DNA of 12,696 nucleotides from Candidatus Bathyarchaeota archaeon (GTDB lineage: Archaea; Thermoproteota; Bathyarchaeia; TCS64): the NCBI GenBank assembly GCA_014730055.1, contig WJIV01000119.1, positions 1 to 12,696 of the forward strand, given 5' to 3'. The notes beneath the pieces were generated by a model. The model was not told the DNA's origin. It worked only from the letters and a program-made list of their open reading frames with translations, and made no database searches. This document shows, in pieces, positions 7,284 to 12,696 of the stretch. Both the position numbers and the translations under genes were made by a program. How positions within the stretch are numbered: position 1 is the stretch's first letter; every line of letters begins with the position of its first letter.

Positions 7284-8592
7284 AAAATGACCTTGCTGTA
7301 CCAGCCAAGTACACTGAGCCTATAACAAGTACCATATTATAGTATCCACGCAGCTCCAAGGCTCTTCTGAAGGCACTGCTCTCATCCTCAATTATCTCGA
7401 ATGTTCTCCCATTTTTAACTACCTCATCTGCAAGTAGCATCGGATCAGCAGCTCTCCCCATTACACTATGAGTCGTTAGTATGAAGTGCTGTGCTATTTG
7501 ACTAATCTGTTTTATCATTCCAGGTATATTCTTATCCGATGATACACTAACTATTGCGATTATTTTCTCAGTCTTGAAATCCCTTTCAATTGTTTTACGG
7601 ACAGCCTCAGTGGCCTCAGCATCTTTGGCACAATCAAGTACAACGATAGGATCCTCCAAAACGATTTCTAACCTGGCTGGCCAATGTACGTTCATGACTC
7701 CTCTTCTAATTGCTTCTTCTGGTATCACGATATTATAAGTACCAAGTGCTTCAATAGCTGTAATCGCTGTTGAGGCATTTAATACCTGATGTGATCCTAG
7801 TAAAGGGGTTACAAGAGACTTGTAGCTTGAATTCATTCCTTCGTAATTGAATTCCTGTCTAATCATATTCCCAACAAGCTTCTCAAAGTTAGTCTCCTTT
7901 CCGACTTGTATCAGCTTTGAACCGACTTTTTCAGCTTTATACTTGAATACCTCCAGTACAATGACATTTTCAGTGGCTGTTATAGCTGGTCTCCCCGGTT
8001 TAATTATCTCCGCTTTCTCTCGAGCAATCTCCTCCAAGGTCTCTCCAAGGATATTTGTGTGCTCGTAACCGATATTAGTAATAACTGAAACAAGAGGATC
8101 AACAACGTTAGTTGCATCAAGTCTTCCCCCAAGCCCAACCTCCACTACCGCGAACTCAACCTCTTCATCGGCGAAGTACTGGAATGAGAGAGCTGTTACT
8201 ATATCAAAAAACCTCAGAGGAAGAGGGACCTCGTAATTTAGCATTCTCTCAAAAAATGGCCTTATTGATGTCAGTATATGAGCAACATTTGCCTTTGATA
8301 TGTCTTTTCCATTGACGCGTATCCTTTCGGTGAATTCTTCTAGATGAGGGGAAGTGAATAGTCCAACTTTGAACCCTGATTCTTGTAGTATTGAAGCGGT
8401 GTATGCTGAAGTACTACCTTTCCCATTAGTCCCCCCTATGTGAATTATTTTGTATTTCTTTTCTGGGTTGCCCATCAAATGAAGAAGGTGCCTTGTTGGA
8501 ATAAGTGTGCGATCGGGACCAAACCTGTTAACTCCATATAGCCAATCTAAGGCTTCATAATATTCCATCAATTCACCATCGTAATTATCCAT
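7267..8592 (-). CDS. folC: FolC-type Mur ligase: folylpolyglutamate/dihydrofolate synthase family
   Basis: The 441-residue protein has the FolC architecture. The P-loop is HIGGTNGKGSTSAYT (51-65). Then come LFTSPHLEEF (78-87), EVGLGGRLDATN (151-162), a lysine in REKAEIIKPG (191-200) where the carbamylated Lys of Mur ligases lies, the WPARLE hinge (304-309), and the C-terminal GSVYLAGTAR signature (425-434). The family ligates amino acids such as glutamate onto folates, using ATP in the cytosol. In archaea it could act on folate or another pterin coenzyme; the sequence does not say which. One deviation: the usual DGAHNP motif of the C-terminal domain reads DCAKDAEA (320-327). The ATG start at 8592 has no Shine-Dalgarno, which fits a leaderless transcript from the TATA-like box at 8626-8617. 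Confidence 0.92.
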   Translation of the reverse strand: MDNYDGELMEYYEALDWLYGVNRFGPDRTLIPTRHLLHLMGNPEKKYKIIHIGGTNGKGSTSAYTASILQESGFKVGLFTSPHLEEFTERIRVNGKDISKANVAHILTSIRPFFERMLNYEVPLPLRFFDIVTALSFQYFADEEVEFAVVEVGLGGRLDATNVVDPLVSVITNIGYEHTNILGETLEEIAREKAEIIKPGRPAITATENVIVLEVFKYKAEKVGSKLIQVGKETNFEKLVGNMIRQEFNYEGMNSSYKSLVTPLLGSHQVLNASTAITAIEALGTYNIVIPEEAIRRGVMNVHWPARLEIVLEDPIVVLDCAKDAEATEAVRKTIERDFKTEKIIAIVSVSSDKNIPGMIKQISQIAQHFILTTHSVMGRAADPMLLADEVVKNGRTFEIIEDESSAFRRALELRGYYNMVLVIGSVYLAGTARSFFKDLV

Positions 8593-8631
8593 TATTTTTC
8601 TGATAATAAAAAAGGAGGATATATCGTAAAA
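8593..8631 (-). promoter_or_regulatory. Probable leaderless promoter of folC, with T-run for the upstream gene
   Basis: On the minus strand CGATATATCC (8626-8617) is centred about 29 nt before the folC ATG. That is the archaeal TATA spacing expected for a transcript starting at or near the start codon. It is followed by CCTTTTTTATTATC, which could also terminate transcripts arriving from the aldolase/phosphatase gene. Confidence 0.5.
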
Positions 8632-9750
8632 CTATTCCTTCTCAAATCTCGGTTCAAGTTCTATTAGACACTGGGGCAAGGTGGTGTATTCCATTGCCTC
8701 TGCGCCAAGCCTCGCTGGCATAAATGTACCATGCCTTCTAAGGTGAGACGCTAGGTCCAGTGCTTCATTCCGTGCTTTATCAAAAGCAGGGTCATCGAAC
8801 AAGTCAACGTATAAGGGATTTTCCTCATCATCTGATGCTAGTTTTCCGTCAGCTATCTGGAAACCGAGACCAATAATTCTAGGTGGGCCGTCGAATAATG
8901 TGCATTTACTATTTTTGAGTCCGACAGGGAAAAATGGACCCCAGTGACTTCCTCTCATCCACCCAGCCACAAGGTAGGGATGTAGGAAAGGGCTTGTTAT
9001 CTCCCCGACACTTGGCAATCCGCTCTGTGCCCTTACTAGGCATACAGGGTCGTCCTTACCAACGTATTTTCCTGCGATCAAGGCAAGTTTTGTAGTGCTA
9101 CTGGATGCTGCTATTTCATTATCACTGTTCCTGTACACTTTTTTGATCATATATCTCTCGGTTGTCCCTATAAGTGCTAGAAGCTGATATAGCTCATCTG
9201 GGGACCTTAGCTTAACAGATTTGGACTCTTTAGCGTCTAGAACATCAAAGGTGAATCCACATAACATGCGTGGATCGAAGACCAGCCCGCTCGTATTTCC
9301 AGGGTCAGCGAAGATCTTGTAAAATAGATAATTGTAGGCGCTGGGTTCGGTCTTATCTGCCGCATAGACAATTAATGGATCACTACCTCTTTCCTCGAAC
9401 TCCATCTCTGCGACTCCAGGTCCCATTCCCTTTATGTTCCCGCTGAAAGCATCTGATAAGAGGTCTTGACCTGCACCATACAGCTTCATTTTTTTAGCTT
9501 TTTGAGCGCAGTCCATGAACGTATTCCAGGCAAGTTTATGGATCTCCTCGTTATCCTCCCCCTTGTCATGAGTCATCAGGAGTTCAAGATCGTCTCCTGC
9601 GTTGAATACGAAGTAGCTGCTGATAATGTCACTATCCTTAGCCTCCTTCATCCTGACTTTTGCCAGGTCTAAGAGAGGCTTGGGAACGGTCACATGCCCA
9701 GGTATACTCCCAATGTCCGCTTTGATAAGTGATACAGTTGTTTTTACCAT
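8632..9750 (-). CDS. fbp: Bifunctional fructose-1,6-bisphosphate aldolase/phosphatase (FBPase class V)
   Basis: The 372-residue protein is recognisable along its whole length: VSLIKADIGSIPGHV at the N-terminus, FNAGDDLELLMTHDKG (49-64), YGAGQDLLSDAFSGNI (91-106), YAADKTEPSAYN (129-140), KYVGKDDPVCLVRAQSG (228-244) and MEYTTLP near the end. The enzyme condenses dihydroxyacetone phosphate with glyceraldehyde-3-phosphate and dephosphorylates the product to fructose 6-phosphate, making gluconeogenesis one-way. Tyr229 and Lys232 fall exactly at the numbers of the aldolase catalytic residues in characterised archaeal enzymes, and Asp12, His19, Asp53 and Asp54 match the Mg-binding set. This agreement supports ATG 9750 over the GTG at 9765, as does TGAGGA about nine nt upstream. 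It lies 51 bp behind the trmO stop, with its own TATA-like box. Confidence 0.97.
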   Translation of the reverse strand: MVKTTVSLIKADIGSIPGHVTVPKPLLDLAKVRMKEAKDSDIISSYFVFNAGDDLELLMTHDKGEDNEEIHKLAWNTFMDCAQKAKKMKLYGAGQDLLSDAFSGNIKGMGPGVAEMEFEERGSDPLIVYAADKTEPSAYNYLFYKIFADPGNTSGLVFDPRMLCGFTFDVLDAKESKSVKLRSPDELYQLLALIGTTERYMIKKVYRNSDNEIAASSSTTKLALIAGKYVGKDDPVCLVRAQSGLPSVGEITSPFLHPYLVAGWMRGSHWGPFFPVGLKNSKCTLFDGPPRIIGLGFQIADGKLASDDEENPLYVDLFDDPAFDKARNEALDLASHLRRHGTFMPARLGAEAMEYTTLPQCLIELEPRFEKE

Positions 9751-9801
9751 TATAGGCTTCCTCACATTTGAATAGGTCTCGCATATATAATACTGACCTT
9801 G
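9751..9801 (-). promoter_or_regulatory. Probable promoter and ribosome-binding site of fbp
   Basis: The minus strand contains AGTATTATATATGC (9794-9781), centred about 36 nt upstream of the chosen ATG, so transcription should begin near 9760. TGAGGA then lies just before the start codon. The gene can therefore be expressed independently of trmO. Confidence 0.5.
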
Positions 9802-10230
9802 TTAGGTTTTTGATCCTCTCTCTGTCCATGATGGATAAACTGCTTCTGGGATGGAATCACTCCTTGGGTGATAGGGTTTTATGTCGATTACTGGTGAATC
9901 TTGTAGAGCATCTAAACCTTTTACAATAAGTGTGCATTCATTTACCTGTAACAGTTCTACGATTGTATGTCCGATTGGGTTAGGTCTGGATGGACTACGG
10001 CAAGCATAGACCCCAGTGAGGGTCTCAACTTTATGCCTCCTGGGATATACCTGAAGGGTGCTCCTGTGTTCATCATTATCTCTCTCGTGAAACCAGTAGA
10101 GCACTATAAGGTGGCTAAAATTTTCAATCCGAAGTAGGCCTGGACAGTATTCTTGGTATATTTTTACCTTCGAGATATCTTCTTCAACCTCAATGACCCT
10201 TCCTATAAAACGAACTGTTCCAATATCCAT
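9802..10230 (-). CDS. trmO: TrmO-family tRNA N6-methyltransferase (YaeB/VirR type)
   Basis: The 142-residue protein matches the TrmO core: FIGRVIEVEEDI at the start, a strand with FSHLIVLYWFHER (38-50), the family signature GVYACRSPSRPNPIGHT (73-89), and VKGLDALQDSPVIDIKPYHP (103-122). In bacteria this enzyme uses S-adenosylmethionine to methylate the threonylcarbamoyl group of t6A37 in threonine tRNAs. Archaeal members are often single-domain like this one. The ATG at 10230 has no Shine-Dalgarno and is probably read from a leaderless or short-leader mRNA. It is divergent from the DUF362 gene and upstream of fbp on the same strand. The N-terminal half is less conserved than the signature region, so tRNA specificity is assumed from the family. 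Confidence 0.9.
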   Translation of the reverse strand: MDIGTVRFIGRVIEVEEDISKVKIYQEYCPGLLRIENFSHLIVLYWFHERDNDEHRSTLQVYPRRHKVETLTGVYACRSPSRPNPIGHTIVELLQVNECTLIVKGLDALQDSPVIDIKPYHPRSDSIPEAVYPSWTERGSKT

Positions 10231-10312
10231 ATCTATTAATCAGAATATTATCTTAAGACTGTACCCCTCGATTAATTATTATAATAAGATGCTCACTCTT
10301 TCTCTGATAAAC
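10231..10312. promoter_or_regulatory. Divergent promoter region between trmO and the DUF362 gene
   Basis: The 82 bp gap contains ATTAATTATTATAATAAGAT (10271-10290), an AT-rich, nearly symmetrical TATA-like core. It lies about 30 nt before the DUF362 ATG at 10313 and about 50 nt before the trmO ATG. A second AT-rich patch, AGATAATATTC on the minus strand (about 10250-10240), is closer to trmO. No Shine-Dalgarno is seen on either side. Confidence 0.45.
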
Positions 10313-11464
10313 ATGAGTAAGGTCTCAATCGTAAGAGCACCACGTGCTCCTGACAGAGACGAAATATATAAGATGATCAAAGAATCACTTAACCTCGTAG
10401 GCGGTTTAGAATCAATAGTAAAAAAAGGCGACATAGTCGCTTTAAAACCGAACGTGGTGACTGGAAGAGTAACAAGCCCTGGTGTGACAACCGATAAACG
10501 GATTGTTGAGGCTATGATAAAGCAATGCTATGAGGCAGGTGCAGATGAAGTTCTAGTCGTAGAAGGGGCAGGCTACTTCACTGAAACCAAGGTAGCCCTA
10601 GAGTTAAGCGGTATCAAGAACATGGCTGAGGAACTAGGAGCTTGGGTTGTAAACGTGGACATCGAAGATACCATTGAACTGGAGGTGCCCGATCCTCTGA
10701 TTATTGATAAAATACCTGTTAACAAAGCGTTTATGGAATCAGATGTTAGGATAAATATGCCGGTTATGAAAACTCATGACCAGCTCCTAGTGACCCTCGG
10801 TGCAAAAAACCTGAAAGGGGTGATTCCCAAACCGATGAAAAGACATTTCCACAAGATAGGTGTAATCAAAGCTGTAATCGATCTGAATAAGATTGTACCA
10901 CTTGACCTTACACTCCTTGACGCTATTGTAGCAATGGAAGGCCTAGGACCCAGCTTTGGACCCAAGGTTAAATTAAACACAATAATGGCAAGCCGTGATG
11001 TGTGGGCTCTCGATAGGGCTGCCTCAAACATTATGGGCTTTAAAGCTGATGAACTCGACTACCTCTTAGAAGCTCACAATTCCGGCTTAACTGACCTGGA
11101 TCAGACAATTGATGTTATCGGTGAGCCTCTTAATACGTTCACATATGATTTTGAACGCCCACCAACAAACATGGATTTCGCTGAGGGCGTAACCGTGATC
11201 AGTGAGGGAGCATGTAGCGCATGCAGGGGGACAATTCACAGCGTACTTTATGATATAGAGCAGATGAAGATGATGGGTGAGATTAGAAATCTTTTCATCG
11301 TTGTTGGTAGTAACGCGGAACCTCCAGCTGATCTCCCTAACACACCATTAATCATGGGCACCTGCTTAAAGAGACATGAGGGAAAGGGCTGCTATGTCGA
11401 GGGCTGTCCCCCAAACAATGATAAGATGATGGCTGCAATCAGAGAGATATGTGAAATCGAGTAG
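10313..11464 (+). CDS. DUF362 domain protein with C-terminal cysteine module
   Basis: This 383-residue protein has a DUF362 core: KGDIVALKPNVV (38-49), a glycine-rich segment EGAGYF (84-89), INMPVMKTHDQLLVTLGAKN (147-166) followed by LKGVIPKPMKRHFH (167-180), then LDAIVAMEGLGPSFG (202-216). The domain is found in many anaerobes, often with ferredoxin domains, and its function is not established. After about residue 290 there is a module with Cys301 and Cys304 (CSAC), Cys351 (GTCLKRHEG) and Cys360/Cys365 in GCYVEGCPPNND. I infer that these cysteines bind an iron-sulfur cluster or another metal. No ferredoxin-type CX2CX2CX3C motif is present. ATG 10313 is the conserved start; the frame is open further upstream but that part overlaps the divergent promoter and trmO. 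The MoaD-like gene follows 56 bp downstream on the same strand. Confidence 0.88.
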   Translation: MSKVSIVRAPRAPDRDEIYKMIKESLNLVGGLESIVKKGDIVALKPNVVTGRVTSPGVTTDKRIVEAMIKQCYEAGADEVLVVEGAGYFTETKVALELSGIKNMAEELGAWVVNVDIEDTIELEVPDPLIIDKIPVNKAFMESDVRINMPVMKTHDQLLVTLGAKNLKGVIPKPMKRHFHKIGVIKAVIDLNKIVPLDLTLLDAIVAMEGLGPSFGPKVKLNTIMASRDVWALDRAASNIMGFKADELDYLLEAHNSGLTDLDQTIDVIGEPLNTFTYDFERPPTNMDFAEGVTVISEGACSACRGTIHSVLYDIEQMKMMGEIRNLFIVVGSNAEPPADLPNTPLIMGTCLKRHEGKGCYVEGCPPNNDKMMAAIREICEIE

Positions 11465-11520
11465 CTGATCAGCGTTTTTCCTCTAAAATCTTTATTTGAC
11501 GCGGGCATATAGTTTATCAT
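11465..11520 (+). promoter_or_regulatory. Terminator-like T-run and leaderless promoter before the MoaD-like gene
   Basis: GTTTTTCCTC at about 11472-11481 could end the DUF362 transcript. AAATCTTTATTTGAC (about 11485-11499) is a TATA-like box about 28 nt upstream of the ATG at 11521, the spacing expected for a leaderless mRNA. No Shine-Dalgarno precedes the ATG. Confidence 0.4.
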
Positions 11521-11799
11521 ATGAAAGTAAGGGTGAGGCTCTTCGGGGACGTATCTGAGCAGGTAGGTAAGAAGCATGAGATAGAGTTAGATAACCACGC
11601 TACAGTGATTTCCCTAACCAACAAGATCCAGGTAAAAAGCGGATTTAGCCGATTAGGGCACCTTGGTAATTTTAAGGTTGGAGGAGCAGACCTTGCTATA
11701 ATGGTTAACGGTAAGAATATCGCATTGTTAGAAGATGAAAAAACTAGATTAAAACCAGGCGACGAGGTCGTGATTATGCCTTTTGTCGTTGGGGGCTAG
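11521..11799 (+). CDS. MoaD/ThiS-family ubiquitin-like sulfur carrier protein
   Basis: The 92-residue protein has the beta-grasp pattern of MoaD: MKVRVRLFGDVSEQVGKKHE, a variable middle, then AIMVNGKNIALLEDEKTRL, LKPGDEVVIMPFVVGG and a stop. The C-terminal Gly-Gly is the essential feature of the family: it is adenylated by an E1-like enzyme (MoeB/UbaA) and converted to a thiocarboxylate. The sulfur then goes to the pterin dithiolene of molybdenum/tungsten cofactor, to thiolated tRNA, or, for archaeal SAMPs, to protein targets. Next to a ferredoxin and an AOR gene, a tungstopterin role is the best guess, but tRNA thiolation or sampylation cannot be excluded. The next gene is convergent, with eight bases between this stop and the restored ferredoxin stop. 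Confidence 0.88.
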   Translation: MKVRVRLFGDVSEQVGKKHEIELDNHATVISLTNKIQVKSGFSRLGHLGNFKVGGADLAIMVNGKNIALLEDEKTRLKPGDEVVIMPFVVGG

Positions 11800-11806
11800 C
11801 TAACAA

Positions 11807-12119
11807 CTATTCCATACTAATTATTATTGCCTCGACAGGCATCCATTCTGACAGGCCAGACACTGAATGCATTCGTCCTCCCTAGCAGGTAAAGATTTTC
11901 TTTCAGAGTTCGGGTGATCAGGTGTATCATACCAGTCAAATAGCTGAACTGGGCAGACATCCAGACATACTCCATGTGCCTCACAAATATCCCAATCGAC
12001 AGCTACAGTTGTTCCCACAATACCAAGTTTTTCGGGGGGTCCTTTGGTCCCCAGACCGTAATTCCATCTATTTCTTCAACCTTTTCTCTTTTATCTCTAA
12101 AATCTGGATCAATTGGCAT
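11807..12119 (-). pseudogene. Sulfolobus-type dicluster [3Fe-4S][4Fe-4S] ferredoxin, broken by two apparent single-base frameshifts
   Basis: Three reading-frame pieces add up to one ferredoxin of about 104 residues, the family's usual length. Piece one runs from ATG 12119 to about 12034 (MPIDPDFRDKREKVEEIDG, then ITVWGPKDPP) and by itself stops at 12003. Piece two continues in the -1 frame from GAA at 12033-12031 (EKLGIVGTTVAVDWDICEAHG, first part) to the last cluster cysteine at 11841-11839, and by itself ends CLSRQ with a stop at 11824. Piece three, again one base shifted, reads PVEAIIISME to TAG at 11809-11807 and restores the normal CPVEAI ending. In the joined protein the cysteines are 46, 52, 56, 84, 87, 90 and 94, each one above the seven cluster ligands of Sulfolobus zinc ferredoxin. 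The N-terminal zinc-binding histidines are absent. Intact, it would be the electron carrier for AOR-type oxidoreductases such as the divergent gene at 12301. It may be a pseudogene, a sequencing artefact or a recoded gene. The segment 12018-11824 is open on its own from a GTG. Confidence 0.85.
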
Positions 12120-12300
12120 CTTAATCGAAGACCAGTTCTCAGGATATTTGATAAACATTTACTGCTACAATTTCATTATGTCCTTTTTTTCCAACTTATA
12201 GGGGTATTGTATGTAGTAATAAATAAGGATCGAAGTGTACAACTTAACATTTCGATGATAAAAAGCTTAAAGTGGTATGCTTCTTCTCATAGTGATTAAT
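12120..12300. promoter_or_regulatory. Divergent regulatory region between ferredoxin and second AOR gene
   Basis: This is the longest gap in the window. On the minus strand AAATGTTTATCAAATATC (about 12161-12144) is a TATA-like box about 35 nt before the ferredoxin ATG. On the plus strand ATAAAAAGCTTAAAG (about 12258-12272) lies about 30 nt before the AOR ATG, consistent with a very short leader. An imperfect inverted repeat sits just upstream of that box. A T-run (12183-12190) lies in the middle. No ORF in the gap looks real. Confidence 0.5.
12230..12255. repeat. Imperfect inverted repeat, possible operator
   Basis: TCGAAGTGTA (12230-12239) and AACATTTCGA (12246-12255) match as inverted arms at 8 of 10 positions around a 6-nt centre. 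They directly abut the TATA-like box of the AOR gene, where an archaeal repressor or activator could act. One such site in AT-rich DNA may be chance. Confidence 0.3.
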
Positions 12301-12696
12301 ATGAAAGGATGGAACGGCAAGATCCTTAGAGTTGATCTCACAGAGGGAACTACTGAGATAACTTCATACTCTGAGGAAATAGCCAAAAAATTCATGGGTG
12401 GCAGGGGATTAGCAGTTAAATTCCTATGGGATCAACTCCCAAAGGGTGCTGACCCTCTAGGACCTGAAAATATGCTGATATTCGCTACAGGGCCTTATAC
12501 TGCTTTCAATGTTCCCAATAGTGGGAAGCTGGTTGTTGCCTCTAAAAGCCCATTGACTGGTGGATATGGAGACGGTAACATTGGAACCAGGGCTGCCACA
12601 AATCTCAGAAAATGTGGTATAGATGCTGTTGTTATTACTGGAAAGGCTAAGAAACCAGTATATCTATACGTCGAGGATGAAAAGGCAGAGATTCTC
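12301..12696 (+). CDS. Second AOR-family oxidoreductase, N-terminal 132 residues (continues past window)
   Basis: The frame is open from ATG 12301 to the last base. It shows the AOR N-terminal pterin domain: [16 protein letters not shown], then [18 protein letters not shown] (29-46), [16 protein letters not shown] (54-69), [19 protein letters not shown] (81-99) and [16 protein letters not shown] (112-127). It is a distinct paralogue of the 783-2651 gene: the GGRG, ENxLIFATGP and TGKAxKPVYL motifs are shared, but most surrounding residues differ. The pterin-contacting and cluster-binding segments lie beyond the window, so subtype and substrate cannot be judged. It is divergent from a ferredoxin gene, a common arrangement for a partner electron carrier. 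ATG 12301 is preceded by a TATA-like box about 30 nt upstream and only a weak GTGA. Confidence 0.93.
   Translation, partial: MKGWNGKILRVDLTEGTTEITSYSEEIAKKFMGGRGLAVKFLWDQLPKGADPLGPENMLIFATGPYTAFNVPNSGKLVVASKSPLTGGYGDGNIGTRAATNLRKCGIDAVVITGKAKKPVYLYVEDEKAEIL

Noticed and set aside
8611..8627. AAAGGAGGATAT on the plus strand, a strong Shine-Dalgarno look-alike
   Set aside because: No start codon or open frame follows on the plus strand. On the minus strand the same bases form the folC TATA-like box and a T-rich stretch.
10193..10312. Upstream extension of the DUF362 gene by 40 residues
   Set aside because: The extension overlaps the divergent trmO start and its TATA-like promoter and has no family similarity. 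Conserved sequence begins at ATG 10313.
11824..12018. A stand-alone 64-residue ferredoxin from GTG 12018
   Set aside because: The conserved family N-terminus (GITVWGPKDPP, then EKLGI) lies immediately upstream across a frameshift, and the proper C-terminus lies downstream in another frame. The short frame is a fragment.
11922..12299. 125-codon plus-strand open frame across the ferredoxin and the intergenic region
   Set aside because: It is antisense to the ferredoxin, runs through its divergent promoter, has low-complexity hydrophobic composition and no recognisable domain.
1..12696. CRISPR array, tRNA/rRNA genes, insertion sequences, prophage or toxin-antitoxin genes
   Set aside because: No direct-repeat array, cloverleaf-like sequence, transposase or integrase was found on reading both strands. 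Nearly all bases belong to recognised genes.

Overview
The window reads as chromosomal DNA of an anaerobic archaeon with moderately low G+C. The evidence is the archaeal-type bifunctional fructose-1,6-bisphosphate aldolase/phosphatase, two tungsten aldehyde ferredoxin oxidoreductase (AOR) family genes, a Sulfolobus-type dicluster ferredoxin, very short or absent leaders behind AT-rich TATA-like boxes, and frequent TTG/GTG starts. A TACK-type or Asgard lineage would fit, but the sequence alone does not fix the phylum. I see no tRNA, rRNA, CRISPR array, transposase or phage gene, and the longest gap between genes is about 180 bp.

Layout, left to right. (1) 1-744, plus strand: the C-terminal third of hydroxylamine reductase/hybrid cluster protein (Hcp), followed 21 bp later by a small cupin. 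(2) 783-3175, minus strand: a two-gene operon of a 16-cysteine polyferredoxin and a divergent AOR-family catalytic subunit, resembling AorA-AorB or BamC-BamB pairs. (3) 3232-4017, minus strand: an MscS-type channel. (4) 4074-7283: a small glycan locus. A membrane-anchored GT2 glycosyltransferase (minus) is divergent from a GT4 glycosyltransferase and a polysaccharide pyruvyl transferase (both plus). (5) 7267-10230, minus strand: housekeeping genes FolC-like synthase, FBP aldolase/phosphatase and TrmO tRNA methyltransferase. (6) 10313-11799, plus strand: a DUF362 protein with a cysteine-rich tail and a MoaD/ThiS-family sulfur carrier. (7) 11807-12696: a dicluster ferredoxin gene broken by two apparent single-base frameshifts, divergent from the start of a second AOR-family gene that runs off the right edge.

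Functionally, both ends of the central block concern tungstopterin redox chemistry. AOR enzymes pass electrons from aldehyde- or carboxylate-level substrates to ferredoxin. The polyferredoxin is a likely dedicated electron wire for the first AOR, the dicluster ferredoxin a likely partner of the second, and the MoaD-like protein could supply sulfur for the pterin dithiolene. The FBP aldolase/phosphatase implies gluconeogenic carbon flow. The glycan genes imply an acidic, pyruvylated surface polymer or lipid-linked glycan.

The observations most worth checking are the doubly frameshifted ferredoxin (pseudogene, sequencing error or recoding), the first AOR with non-canonical cluster-ligand spacing and an altered pterin-binding motif, the GT2 gene with no standard start codon where its conserved N-terminus begins, and the cysteine module on the DUF362 protein.
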